Notes under the pieces: model-generated
Told to the model about the DNA's origin: nothing
The model's input: the letters and a program-made list of their open reading frames with translations, nothing else
Database searches by the model: none
In this document: positions 1-8,026 of the stretch, piece after piece
How positions within the stretch are numbered: the first letter of the stretch is position 1
How the letters are laid out: every line of letters starts with the position of its first letter
Position numbers and translations under genes: made by a program
DNA from: an uncultured Oscillospiraceae bacterium
Lineage (GTDB): Bacteria; Bacillota; Clostridia; Oscillospirales; Acutalibacteraceae
Direction of reading: 5' to 3'
NCBI GenBank assembly: GCA_900545625.1
Contig: UQZS01000027.1
Location: 1 to 21,627 of the forward strand
Length of the DNA stretch: 21,627 nt

Positions 1-142
1 ATTGCAGTTTCCTCCAACTTTAAATTTTAGATTTTCTGCAATATACCGTACCGATTGTCTTTACCACTTGTTTTCAAAACCTTCGTTATGGGACCTCATC
101 ATTTGGAGACGCTGCTTTTCTTTTTATAGAAAGCGCAGTTCG
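1..142. other. Gene-free AT-rich leading segment
   Basis: No supported gene, promoter or RNA is seen here. It lies downstream of the MATE gene and is clearly more AT-rich than the rest of the window. The only structure is a short inverted repeat, ATTGCAG (1-7) with CTGCAAT (36-42), and an imperfect hairpin at 112-138 without a T tract. Confidence 0.5.
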
Positions 143-1504
143 TCAAACACTTTCCCGCGCAGGTGTTTGGCGGGATAGCCGCACGAGCGAGCGGCGTTTG
201 ATAAAATAGATGATCAACAGCGGCACGTCGGCGAGCATCCACGCCATAGGCCCCGCCAGGCAGACGGCAGGGAATCCGAATCGACCTGCGAGCACAAACG
301 CGACCAATACGCGGCCGACCAGCTCCGCAGTTCCTGCAAGCACGGAGGTGTAGCCGTAGCCGAGCCCCTGCAAAAAATTGCGGAATACAAACAGCACCGC
401 CAGCGCCCAGTAAAAACAGGCAAGCGTGCGCAGATAGGTTTCGGCAAGCGGCAGGATCTGTGCGGCGGAATCGTTCAAAAACAACGCGCACACACTGCGG
501 CCGCAGAACCACAAAAACAGCGAAGCGGCCACGGAAAGGGCAAGGTCCAGCAGAAAAATGCGCCGTACGGAATAGAGGATGCGGCTGTACTGTTTTGCGC
601 CGCGGTTCTGTGCGGTGAAAGTCGAAAGTGCGACACCGAGCACCGACATGGTCACGTTGACAATGTTTTCCGCACGGCTGCCGGCGGTGACGGCGGCAAC
701 GGCGTGTTCGCCGAAACGGTTGACCGCACTTTGCAGGATCATAGACCCTACCGCCGTGACCGAAAGCTGCAGCGCCATGGGGATCCCCATGGAAAGCAGT
801 GCGCGGCAGACCGCGCGGTCGGGGAGCAGGTCGGATTTTTGGATATGCAGCTCCGGGTGCGCGCGCCGGATCAGAACGGCACACAGCAGCACCGAGACGC
901 CGTTGCCGATCGCGCTTGCTACGGCAACGCCGGCAATGGTCCAGTGCAGCACAAGCACGAAAAACAGATCGAGCGCCACGTTGACAAGAGAAGATAAGAT
1001 CAAAAACAGAAGCGGCGAACGGCTGTCACCGAGCGCGCGCAGCATGGCAGCCATCATGTTGTACAGCATCATAAAGACGATGCTGCAATACAGGATGACC
1101 GCATAGGTGTTCGCGTCCTCCAAAATACTTTCCGGCGTATCAATGAGCCGCAGCAGCGGGCGCGAGAGGCTTAAAGCGACAGCGGTGAGTACGGCGGAAA
1201 GCGTCAGCGACAGGAACAAAGCATTGCCGAAACACTTTTTGACGCGGGGGAGATCTCCCGCACCGTAGCTTTCCGCTACGGGGATGGCAAAACCGCTTGT
1301 CAGCCCGAATGCAAAGCCGACGAGCAGAGAGTTGACCGGTCCCACCGCGCCCACGGCGGCGAGCGCCGAGGAGCTGACAAAGCGACCGACCACTAAGGAA
1401 TCCGCAATATTGTAAAACAGTTGAAAGACGTTGCCGAGCATCAACGGAAGGGAAAAGCGGAGTACCGCTTTTACGGGGCTGCCCTTAAGCATATCGACGC
1501 GCAT
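143..1504 (-). CDS. MATE family multidrug/cation efflux transporter
   Basis: This is an integral membrane exporter of the MATE (multi-antimicrobial extrusion) family, which exchanges Na+ or H+ for organic cations or metabolites across the cytoplasmic membrane. The 453-residue length is typical. The N-terminus carries the family signature: a short LKGSP segment, then FSLPLMLGNVFQLFYNIADS and VVGRF at about residues 18-43. Roughly twelve hydrophobic segments follow in the 6+6 arrangement, with a second-half copy around residues 235-300 (GIPMALQLSVTAVGSMILQS). The ATG at 1504 is preceded by a GGGGG stretch about eight bases upstream. It is divergent from the ATP-grasp operon and has no clear promoter or terminator of its own. 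The substrate cannot be read from sequence. Family assignment is firm. Confidence 0.93.
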   Translation of the reverse strand: MRVDMLKGSPVKAVLRFSLPLMLGNVFQLFYNIADSLVVGRFVSSSALAAVGAVGPVNSLLVGFAFGLTSGFAIPVAESYGAGDLPRVKKCFGNALFLSLTLSAVLTAVALSLSRPLLRLIDTPESILEDANTYAVILYCSIVFMMLYNMMAAMLRALGDSRSPLLFLILSSLVNVALDLFFVLVLHWTIAGVAVASAIGNGVSVLLCAVLIRRAHPELHIQKSDLLPDRAVCRALLSMGIPMALQLSVTAVGSMILQSAVNRFGEHAVAAVTAGSRAENIVNVTMSVLGVALSTFTAQNRGAKQYSRILYSVRRIFLLDLALSVAASLFLWFCGRSVCALFLNDSAAQILPLAETYLRTLACFYWALAVLFVFRNFLQGLGYGYTSVLAGTAELVGRVLVAFVLAGRFGFPAVCLAGPMAWMLADVPLLIIYFIKRRSLVRLSRQTPARESV

Positions 1505-1623
1505 GCTGCACGCCCCCTTTTGCCGTGTTTTCCCAGAATCTTAGCACCGCATTTTTACAAAGTCAAGGCTTTTTCGACAGAAAAGGGTATACGGCTGAAT
1601 TTTGTAAAACGCGCTTAAAATGC

Positions 1624-1652
1624 TTGTAACATTTTTTGAAATTTGGTATAAT
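1624..1652 (+). promoter_or_regulatory. Promoter of the ATP-grasp/alpha-E/transglutaminase operon
   Basis: A sigma-A type promoter is visible: TTGTAA (1624-1629), a 17-base spacer and a perfect TATAAT (1647-1652). Transcription would begin near 1659, giving a leader of only about 20 bases. That leader contains the Shine-Dalgarno GGGGAGG (1669-1675), six bases before the ATG at 1682. Confidence 0.8.
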
Positions 1653-1681
1653 TATATAAATTCTTTCCGGGGAGGCGCAAT

Positions 1682-2995
1682 ATGTACAGGCTGATTGACC
1701 ATAAGGAAGAGATCAACCGTCTGCTGTCGCGCTACGGCGTGAAGTTCGGCATCTACAAAAACAACGAATTTCACGAACGGCTGTTCCCGTTTGACCCCAT
1801 CCCGCGTATTTTGACTAAAAATGAGTTCGCCTTTCTTGAAAAGGGGCTTCGCCAGCGCGTCCATACGCTCAACCTGTTTCTAAACGACATTTACGGCAAA
1901 AAGCAGATCTTAAAAGACGGCGTGCTGCCTGAGGATTTCGTATATCTTTCCAAGGGCTTTCTGCCGCCGTGCGAAAACATCGCCCCGCCTGAAAGGGTCT
2001 ACAACCATATTTCGGGCATCGATCTTGTGCAGGGGAAGGATATGGCTTGGTATGTGCTCGAGGACAATTTGCGCATCCCCTCGGGCGCGTCGTACCCAAT
2101 GATCGCGCGCGACCTGTGCCGCCGCGCCGCGCCCGATACATTTGAAACGAACGCCGTGACCGACAACCGTGATTACGGCAAGCTCTTAAAGCGCGTGCTT
2201 GACGATGTGAACGTCGGCGGCATTGACGTGATCTTAACGCCCGGGCGTTACAACTCCGCCTTTTTCGAGCACTCCTATCTCGCCGAGCAGACGGGCGCGG
2301 TGTTCGCCATGCCGCAGGATCTGTTCGTGGAGGGCAATGTGCTGTATTACAGCGAATACTCCGGCGAACGGCGCAGGGTGGGCACGGTTTACCGCCGCAT
2401 CTCCGACGAATACATCGACCCCATGACCTTCTTGCCCGATTCGCTTTTAGGCGTGCCGCATCTCCTGGACGCTTACCGTGCGGGCAATGTCGCGGTCGTT
2501 AACGCGCCGGGCAACGGCGTGGCGGACGATAAGGGGATCTATTACTTTGTTCCCGAGATGATCCGTTACTACCTCGGCGAAGAGCCGATTTTACAAAACG
2601 CACCGACGTATCTGCCGTATTATGAAACGGACCGCGCCTATGTGCTTGAGCACCTCGAGCGCTTAGTTGTCAAGGATGTGTCCGAAGCGGGCGGCTACGG
2701 CGTGGTGTTCGGAAGTGACCTGACCAAAGACGAACGGCAAAAGCTTGCCGATGCGATCCGGGAAAACCCGCGCCGCTTTATCGCGCAGGAGGTCGTAGAT
2801 TTCCGTGAGCTGACCGTTGCCGAAGCGGGGCAGGTGACGACCCGCAAGGCGGATCTGCGCGCGTTTGTTTTGTATGGGAAAGAGATCACGGTCTGGAAAA
2901 GCGGCCTGACGCGTTATGCGCGTGAGGCAGGCTCGTATGTGGTCAATTCTTCGCAGGGAGGAGGCTTTAAGGATACATGGGTATTATCTCGATAA
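1682..2995 (+). CDS. Circularly permuted ATP-grasp protein (CP_ATPgrasp type, former DUF404/DUF407)
   Basis: This is a predicted ATP-dependent carboxylate-amine/thiol ligase of the circularly permuted ATP-grasp group. Diagnostic blocks seen are YVLEDNLRIPSGASY (about residues 124-138), VVKDVSEAGGYGVVFG (nucleotide-binding lysine and glycine loop, near 330-345), FIAQEVVDFRELTVAEAG, and the C-terminal VNSSQGGGFKDTW (about 421-433). At 437 residues it is close to full length for a single-domain member. It is the first gene of an operon with alpha-E and transglutaminase-like proteins, a recurrent bacterial gene set. Comparative genomics (the amidoligase survey by Iyer and colleagues) predicted that such sets make or modify a peptide-like amide product. 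No substrate is known to me. The stop lies 19 bases inside the next gene, which suggests translational coupling. Confidence 0.93.
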   Translation: MYRLIDHKEEINRLLSRYGVKFGIYKNNEFHERLFPFDPIPRILTKNEFAFLEKGLRQRVHTLNLFLNDIYGKKQILKDGVLPEDFVYLSKGFLPPCENIAPPERVYNHISGIDLVQGKDMAWYVLEDNLRIPSGASYPMIARDLCRRAAPDTFETNAVTDNRDYGKLLKRVLDDVNVGGIDVILTPGRYNSAFFEHSYLAEQTGAVFAMPQDLFVEGNVLYYSEYSGERRRVGTVYRRISDEYIDPMTFLPDSLLGVPHLLDAYRAGNVAVVNAPGNGVADDKGIYYFVPEMIRYYLGEEPILQNAPTYLPYYETDRAYVLEHLERLVVKDVSEAGGYGVVFGSDLTKDERQKLADAIRENPRRFIAQEVVDFRELTVAEAGQVTTRKADLRAFVLYGKEITVWKSGLTRYAREAGSYVVNSSQGGGFKDTWVLSR

Positions 2996-3675
2996 AATCC
3001 ACCGACAATCTGTTCTGGCTCGGCCGGTATGTGGAACGGGTGTTTACCACGCTTAAAATGTTTTCCGAATGCTACGACGTGCTCATCGACGTGGATGAAA
3101 ACGCCTATATCGCTTTCCTGCAAAAACTCGGTATCCCCAACACCTATGCCTACAAAGCCGATTTTATCACGAATTTCCTGTTTGATGAGAACAACCCCAA
3201 TTCGGTTTTGAGCACGTTGCTTTGCGCTTACGACAATGCCGTGATGATGCGCAATGAGATCAGCAGCGAAACCATGTCCTATATCCAGCTCGCGGTCAAC
3301 GCCATGCAGCGCGGCAAGGAGAGTTCCGCGCCCATGCTCAAGCTCCAGGAGGTCTTTGACTGCATTTTTGCCTTTTGGGGGTCTGCAGATGACTACGTCG
3401 AGTCCGAAACGACCCGCAACATCCTGAAATTCGGCAGAAGCGTGGAACGCCTCGATCTGTATACGCGCTTTTCGCAGCCCGCAGCGCTCATCCGCAAGGA
3501 ATTCAGTATTCTTTTGAACCGCCTTTATAAGGTTGGTGTGGACTGCAACCTTTCCGCCGTTGATACGCTGATGAAGATCATCCTCGAAAAGGACGACCTT
3601 GAAGCAGACAAAGCGATCATTCAAACCGAGCTCTCGCGGCTGTTCGTCACAACGCCGCCCGATTACTACGCATAG
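2977..3675 (+). CDS. Alpha-E domain protein (former DUF403)
   Basis: This is a mainly alpha-helical protein of the alpha-E family, which nearly always accompanies circularly permuted ATP-grasp proteins and is thought to be their partner; its biochemical role is unknown. The N-terminal signature NLFWLGRYVER (about residues 11-21) contains the conserved arginine and glutamate, and a second similar helix, FGRSVERLDLYTRF, lies near residues 152-165. At 232 residues it is shorter than the roughly 300 residues I associate with the family, but it has no internal frameshift and ends cleanly. The ATG at 2977 overlaps the end of the ATP-grasp gene; a GGAGGAGG lies 12 bases upstream and AAGGA three bases upstream, so initiation is probably coupled. 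The transglutaminase-like gene starts 11 bases downstream. Confidence 0.88.
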   Translation: MGIISIKSTDNLFWLGRYVERVFTTLKMFSECYDVLIDVDENAYIAFLQKLGIPNTYAYKADFITNFLFDENNPNSVLSTLLCAYDNAVMMRNEISSETMSYIQLAVNAMQRGKESSAPMLKLQEVFDCIFAFWGSADDYVESETTRNILKFGRSVERLDLYTRFSQPAALIRKEFSILLNRLYKVGVDCNLSAVDTLMKIILEKDDLEADKAIIQTELSRLFVTTPPDYYA

Positions 3676-3686
3676 GAGAGAGGCTT

Positions 3687-4466
3687 ATGCAGCGCGTGGA
3701 GTTTTCCTATTCCATGAAAATTGAATTTTCCGCGCCCGTGGTGCGGCACTGCTTTTCGCTGCGGTGCCTGCCTTTTAACAACGAGTGGCAGCGCATCCGG
3801 GAGCTGTTCATCGACGTTTCACCGCACAATGTATTGACGGAGACCGCCGACGGCTTCGGCAACCGCATTCTTACAGACCGCATCACCGAGCCGCACACGC
3901 TGTTTTCCGTGTATGTCAACGGGATCGCGGAGATCGATCTGACCGCAGCGGAAGCGGAGCCGTTAAACGGGATCTACAAATATCCGTCGCAGCACACCGC
4001 GTGCGGCCCGCTTTTGGCGGCGCTCGCCGGGGAACAGCGCGCCGCCTGTGCCGATAAATCTCCGACCGAGAAAGCCAAGCTGCTTATGGAGGCGCTGCGC
4101 GCACGGTTTTCCTATAAAAGCGGTGTAACACGTGTTGAGACCACCGCCGAAGAAGCCCTCGAGCTCGGACAGGGCGTGTGTCAGGATTATGCGCATATCC
4201 TGATCGCGCTCTGCCGCGCGCTCGGTGTGCCGGCGCGCTATGTGGCAGGCATACAGGAGGGGACGGGCGAGACGCACGCGTGGGTCGAAATCTATGACAA
4301 CGGGTACTGGGTCGGCATAGACCCAACCAACGACAAAATGGTGGATGAGCGTTACCTGAAGCTCAGCCACGGGCGCGATTTTGCCGACTGCGGTATCAAC
4401 CGCGGGCTGTTTATCGGCGGCTGTACGCAAAAGCAGACGGTGGAAGCCTCAGTGCGCGTGCTGTGA
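3687..4466 (+). CDS. Transglutaminase-like cysteine protease/amidase family protein
   Basis: This protein has a transglutaminase-core fold with a papain-like catalytic triad. Visible residues are Cys165 in GVCQDYAH, His197 in ETHAWVEIY and Asp212 in GIDPTND. The N-terminal part (about 1-110) matches the beta-rich domain that precedes the core in bacterial members. No signal peptide is seen, so it should act in the cytoplasm. In this operon it is expected to hydrolyse or transfer an amide bond in the substrate or product of the ATP-grasp enzyme. That role is inference from the conserved neighbourhood. The start at 3687 has AGGAGAGAGG just upstream; Met10 is a possible alternative. It is the last gene of the operon, 26 bases before a strong hairpin. 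Confidence 0.9.
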   Translation: MQRVEFSYSMKIEFSAPVVRHCFSLRCLPFNNEWQRIRELFIDVSPHNVLTETADGFGNRILTDRITEPHTLFSVYVNGIAEIDLTAAEAEPLNGIYKYPSQHTACGPLLAALAGEQRAACADKSPTEKAKLLMEALRARFSYKSGVTRVETTAEEALELGQGVCQDYAHILIALCRALGVPARYVAGIQEGTGETHAWVEIYDNGYWVGIDPTNDKMVDERYLKLSHGRDFADCGINRGLFIGGCTQKQTVEASVRVL

Positions 4467-4491
4467 ACCGGCACCAAATAAAATGGCTGGC

Positions 4492-4525
4492 AAGACGCCC
4501 CGCAGCATATGCTGCGGGGCGTCTT
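4492..4525. terminator. Bidirectional intrinsic terminator between convergent operons
   Basis: A perfect 17-base inverted repeat (arm AAGACGCCCCGCAGCAT) lies between the stop of the transglutaminase-like gene and the stop of the large ABC permease on the opposite strand. The GC-rich stem is flanked by AA on one side and TTT on the other, so it can act in both directions. The T tracts are short. Confidence 0.8.
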
Positions 4526-4544
4526 TACGTCGTTTATACCGTGA

Positions 4545-7058
4545 TCAGAACACGTTTGGTTGGTTTTTCGCAATGCCGGCTTTCACACTTTCGGGCATAT
4601 CCTCCGCGTGGACATACATTTTGGAATAGGTGCCGTCTGCATAGCTGAGAATGACCACATAATCCGTGGGCTTCAGCGTTGCGCGCAGGGTCGCTTTTGA
4701 AACGATGGACTGCATCGTCGCCGCGTCCGTGGCCTTATAGATCACAGGCACTTCACTTGCGTCCATATATTCCCATTCGCCGGTGAACTCCGCAAAGTGA
4801 TCTTCGGTGCTGCTCATCCCTGTAAAGGAACAGGCAAAGTCTTCCCGATAAGAGGTGACATAGTCATCCAGATACGAATCCAAAAACTGCTCTGAGACCT
4901 GTGTGCCGTATACGGCGGTCAGCTTCTTATCCGCCGTCAGTGCGCCGCCATAGCCCGCGTCACGAAGCACCTGTAAGGTGTTTGCCATATCCTCGGTGAT
5001 GAAAAATTCAGGCAGCGCCGCACTCGGCGTTTTTCCAAAGAATTCATTTTCCGATACGGTAACGGTTTGGGCGTACATTTCGCCGGGGGAAGCATAAGTG
5101 ACTGCCGTGGCGCTGTTCGGTTCTTCGTCAAGCCCTTCTTCCGGCAGCAGCTCGAAGCTCAAAAGCCCCAGCGTCTTGCCGTTGTAATGGTTCTCGGGAG
5201 TTTGCGCCGAAAGATCGCGGTAGAGCGCGTCTATGAGCGCCGCACGCTGCTCGGTCGTGAGCGACAGCCTTGTCTGGGTGCTCAACGTGCCGTTGTAAAG
5301 GCGAATGTCATCGCTTTCCCGTACCGCACGGATATAGCGGTAGCTTTCAAAAGCTTCCATTTCGCTGTCTGAGACGATGCTGCCGTTTACAGTATTGCCC
5401 TTTGGAACGGGGACCTTTTCATAGCTGTCCTTGAAGATGCGATCCAGTACGGACTGCCGATAATCGGTCTCATCTGCTTTGGCCAATTCGTTGAGGAGCT
5501 CGTCGGATACACCGTAGTAATTGCGCAGCACCTCGCTGCCGTCTTTCAGTACATACACAATTTTGATCGACACGGGACGGATGCCGTTATAGTCGTTGTC
5601 CGGAACGGTCGGCTGTGTTCTGCCTGCCGCGACGAGCTTTTCGTGGATGCCGCGGACAAAGTCGATGTCCTTTGCCGTCTCATATTTGCCGACGGGCAGG
5701 GTGTTCGGGGAATCGAAGCCGCTGAACGAGAACGAAAATTCATCCGCCTTGGATGTATCGGAATAATCGGTCTGTACGGCTGTGATTTTCGCGTAACTGA
5801 CTTCGTCGGTCGCCGGGATCTTGTTGGCAGCACCGAAATAGCCCGTCGCGAAGAACACGAAGATCAGTGCGGTTATGCACAGCTGGATGGGCAGCGCCAC
5901 AAGCGATTTCGCAAACAGCCGCAGATTGCGCAGAAGCATAAGGTATAAAAGCGCAAACAATACCGCAAATACGACCGCCCCTACGATCAGGGCCAGCGCC
6001 ATTCCGTTGTTTTCCAAAGCGGAATACGCGGTCACAAAGCCGAAGAAGGCGACAAGGAACGTACCGATGAAATTAAGCACCTTGTTTTTGCCGATGAAGC
6101 CGCCGATCTCCGCCTTGCGGCGCTTATAGGCAAACATCCCACCGACAAACAGCACCGCTGTCGCCGCAAGCCACAGGCAGATGGGCAGGAAATTCGGCGC
6201 GACCCAATCCATCAGCTCGCCGTTATTCACATTCATGACCTGCCCTTTTTGGTTGGCGCAGGTGTAAGTGTAAATGCCGTCTGAGAAAAAGCGCAGCGGA
6301 TTGACTGCGCCGAAAGAACGCGCGAGGCTCTGTGTCGTGTCCAGTCCGTTATAGCTGTAAAGGCTGTCAAAATTGCTGCCCAGCGGCGTGCCGAGCACCA
6401 GCGTTTTGATGAGTTTTTCTAAAGAGCTGAACAGGATCTCAGGTGTAAGCAGCAAAATGCCGGAGAACAGCACGCCCTCAAATGCCGTGCCGACGGTGGT
6501 GAACACCAGCGCCGTGAGGGTATAGGAAAATGCCGATACGGCGAACAGTCCCAAAAGCAGATAGAAAAACGCCGTGATCATATATTTGTTTACACCGAGC
6601 ACTGCGATGTTTGCAATGAGAGACACTGCCAGCGGCAGCGCAACGGATACGGCAATAAGCGTAAGCCCCGAAAGGTATTTCGCCGAAAAGAGCTTTGTGC
6701 GCTTGATACCGAGGCTGTAATACACGTTGACCGTTTTCTTGCCTGTAATGAAGCGGAAGGTCACGATGCCGAACAGCAGTCCGAGACCTAAAAGCCCTAC
6801 AATGATAAAGTAACGGAAGATACCCATCATTTCCGGGGACGGTCCAAAAAGGAAGCTGTAAAGCTCCTTATAGTTGATCGTGCTGACTTCCCCGGTCTCA
6901 AAGTTCGTTGAAGTCGTATCGCGGAAAGTCATAATGGGCATTATGCAGTAAAACAGCGATAAAAACGCCGCCTGCAATACGCCGAACAGTGCATTGTCCC
7001 GCAAGCCCGTTCGGTAGGCAAAGCCGAAGTTATTTTGAAAAGATTTGGGCGAAGTCAT
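4545..7058 (-). CDS. ABC transporter permease with large extracytoplasmic C-terminal domain
   Basis: This is the membrane subunit of an ABC exporter whose ATPase is the gene just upstream. In the 837-residue form about nine hydrophobic segments are seen between residues 25 and 410 (for example 81-103, 128-155, 161-186, 290-310, 352-375, 387-407). A soluble tail of more than 400 residues follows, rich in Asp, Glu and Thr and probably outside the membrane. The middle segment AKYLSGLTLIAVSVALPLAV resembles ABC-2 type permeases of Clostridia. I chose the ATG at 7058 because GGAGGG lies eight bases upstream; the ATG at 7079 has a poorer spacing. The reading frame overlaps the ATPase gene by 29 bases, indicating coupling. 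The tail might bind a ligand or cell-wall component; its function is unknown. Confidence 0.87.
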   Translation of the reverse strand: MTSPKSFQNNFGFAYRTGLRDNALFGVLQAAFLSLFYCIMPIMTFRDTTSTNFETGEVSTINYKELYSFLFGPSPEMMGIFRYFIIVGLLGLGLLFGIVTFRFITGKKTVNVYYSLGIKRTKLFSAKYLSGLTLIAVSVALPLAVSLIANIAVLGVNKYMITAFFYLLLGLFAVSAFSYTLTALVFTTVGTAFEGVLFSGILLLTPEILFSSLEKLIKTLVLGTPLGSNFDSLYSYNGLDTTQSLARSFGAVNPLRFFSDGIYTYTCANQKGQVMNVNNGELMDWVAPNFLPICLWLAATAVLFVGGMFAYKRRKAEIGGFIGKNKVLNFIGTFLVAFFGFVTAYSALENNGMALALIVGAVVFAVLFALLYLMLLRNLRLFAKSLVALPIQLCITALIFVFFATGYFGAANKIPATDEVSYAKITAVQTDYSDTSKADEFSFSFSGFDSPNTLPVGKYETAKDIDFVRGIHEKLVAAGRTQPTVPDNDYNGIRPVSIKIVYVLKDGSEVLRNYYGVSDELLNELAKADETDYRQSVLDRIFKDSYEKVPVPKGNTVNGSIVSDSEMEAFESYRYIRAVRESDDIRLYNGTLSTQTRLSLTTEQRAALIDALYRDLSAQTPENHYNGKTLGLLSFELLPEEGLDEEPNSATAVTYASPGEMYAQTVTVSENEFFGKTPSAALPEFFITEDMANTLQVLRDAGYGGALTADKKLTAVYGTQVSEQFLDSYLDDYVTSYREDFACSFTGMSSTEDHFAEFTGEWEYMDASEVPVIYKATDAATMQSIVSKATLRATLKPTDYVVILSYADGTYSKMYVHAEDMPESVKAGIAKNQPNVF

Positions 7059-7938
7059 AATCCGTTCCCTCCATTTCATCCAAGAATACTTCCTCCAAGC
7101 TCAGCGGCAGCGATTCGATCATCGCAGGGGAGAGCGCGCGCAGCTTTTCCGAAACGGCTTCCTCGTCTCCTTTGACGGTAATGGTCAGGATCTTGCCGTC
7201 GGGTTTGAAGGATTTTACATCGATGCCTGCCGCACGCAGCTGTTCCTCGGTCATGTCATCATTGAAGACCAAACGGAATTTAGCGCGGTTCGTGCTCAAG
7301 TCCGAAATGGAAGCGTCCAGCACCAGCTTTTTGCCGTTGATGAGCCCAAAGTGGTCGCAAAGCCCCTCCAGTTCATGCAGATCATGGGAAGAAACGATGA
7401 TTGAAGCGTTGCGCTCCTCCATATATTCGTGGATCAGATTTTTGATGAGCGCGCGCTTGGCGGGGTCAAGTCCGTCAAAGGTCTCGTCAAAAAGGATGAA
7501 ATCAGGCTGTGTGGAAAAGCCTAAAACGATCTCCGCCTGCCGCTGCATGCCTTTGGAAAACCCGTTGATGCGTGCTTTGGTGTCCAGCCCGAACACCTCG
7601 GCGAGCTTGTGGAACGTTTCGAAGCTGAAGTCGGGATAATACCCGTTGTAAAACTTCGCCATCTTTTCCATACTCGCATACGGGCGGAAATAGATGTCGT
7701 CGGGCACATAGAACATGTGCTGCTTCATGCGCTCGTTGTCGAATGCATCCTCACCGTCCAAGAGCACGCGCCCGCCGTCCGCCTTGTACACGCCGGTAAT
7801 GGTTTTCAGAAGCGTAGTCTTGCCCGCGCCGTTGTATCCGATCAGCCCGTAAAGCGAGCCGTCGCCGACGGTAAAGCGGATGTCGCTGATCGCAGTGAAG
7901 TCGCCGAACTTTTTGGTCACGCCTTGTACTTCGATCAT
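7030..7938 (-). CDS. ABC transporter ATP-binding protein
   Basis: This is the cytoplasmic ATPase that powers the large permease encoded immediately downstream. In the 302-residue form the Walker A motif GYNGAGKTT is at about 34-42, the signature FSKGMQRQ at 127-134, Walker B FILFDE at 147-152 and the switch histidine in SSHDLHE at about 185. The signature departs from the canonical LSGGQ, as is common in the YtrB-like exporter ATPases of Firmicutes. The ATG at 7938 was chosen over the one at 7995 because AAAAGGAGG sits seven bases upstream and because the operon promoter (7996-8024) lies at or above the longer start. The transported substrate is unknown, and no GntR-type regulator gene is adjacent. 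Confidence 0.94.
   Translation of the reverse strand: MIEVQGVTKKFGDFTAISDIRFTVGDGSLYGLIGYNGAGKTTLLKTITGVYKADGGRVLLDGEDAFDNERMKQHMFYVPDDIYFRPYASMEKMAKFYNGYYPDFSFETFHKLAEVFGLDTKARINGFSKGMQRQAEIVLGFSTQPDFILFDETFDGLDPAKRALIKNLIHEYMEERNASIIVSSHDLHELEGLCDHFGLINGKKLVLDASISDLSTNRAKFRLVFNDDMTEEQLRAAGIDVKSFKPDGKILTITVKGDEEAVSEKLRALSPAMIESLPLSLEEVFLDEMEGTDYDFAQIFSK
7067..7072 (-). promoter_or_regulatory. Ribosome binding site deciding the permease start
   Basis: On the minus strand this reads GGAGGG, eight bases before the ATG at 7058. It lies inside the end of the ATPase gene and supports the shorter permease start. Confidence 0.7.
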
Positions 7939-7945
7939 AGAATAA

Positions 7946-7954
7946 CCTCCTTTT
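7946..7954 (-). promoter_or_regulatory. Ribosome binding site deciding the ATPase start
   Basis: On the minus strand this reads AAAAGGAGG, seven bases before the ATG at 7938. It is one of the strongest Shine-Dalgarno sequences in the window and supports that start. Confidence 0.85.
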
Positions 7955-7963
7955 GGCTTCGGA

Positions 7964-7986
7964 AAAGGAACCATATCGTTCCCTTT
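7964..7986 (-). promoter_or_regulatory. Inverted repeat in the leader of the ABC operon
   Basis: An imperfect inverted repeat, AAAGGAAC / GTTCCCTTT around a six-base centre, lies between the predicted transcription start and the ribosome binding site. It could be an operator or an mRNA hairpin. There is no direct evidence for either. Confidence 0.35.
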
Positions 7987-7995
7987 GCTGCTCAT

Positions 7996-8024
7996 ATGCT
8001 ATCACGTGCAGCCGGGCAGGTCAA
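7996..8024 (-). promoter_or_regulatory. Promoter of the ABC exporter operon
   Basis: On the minus strand TTGACC (8024-8019) is followed by a 17-base spacer and TAGCAT (8001-7996), with a TG one base upstream of the -10 (extended -10). Transcription would begin near 7989, below the longest possible start of the ATPase gene. Confidence 0.65.
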
Positions 8025-8026
8025 CG

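Noticed and set aside
1..42. Inverted repeat ATTGCAG/CTGCAAT as an insertion-sequence end
   Set aside because: Seven bases is too short, there is no transposase or target duplication, and it sits at the very edge of the window.
112..138. Hairpin downstream of the MATE gene as a terminator
   Set aside because: The stem is short and bulged, AT-rich and not followed by a T tract.
99..884. A 261-residue frame antisense or shifted to the MATE gene
   Set aside because: Its composition is Arg/Ala/His-rich with no domain, and it overlaps a well-recognised MATE protein. It is a by-product of high GC.
7939..7995. A 19-residue N-terminal extension of the ABC ATPase
   Set aside because: It begins at or above the predicted transcription start, and the strong AAAAGGAGG site belongs to the ATG at 7938.
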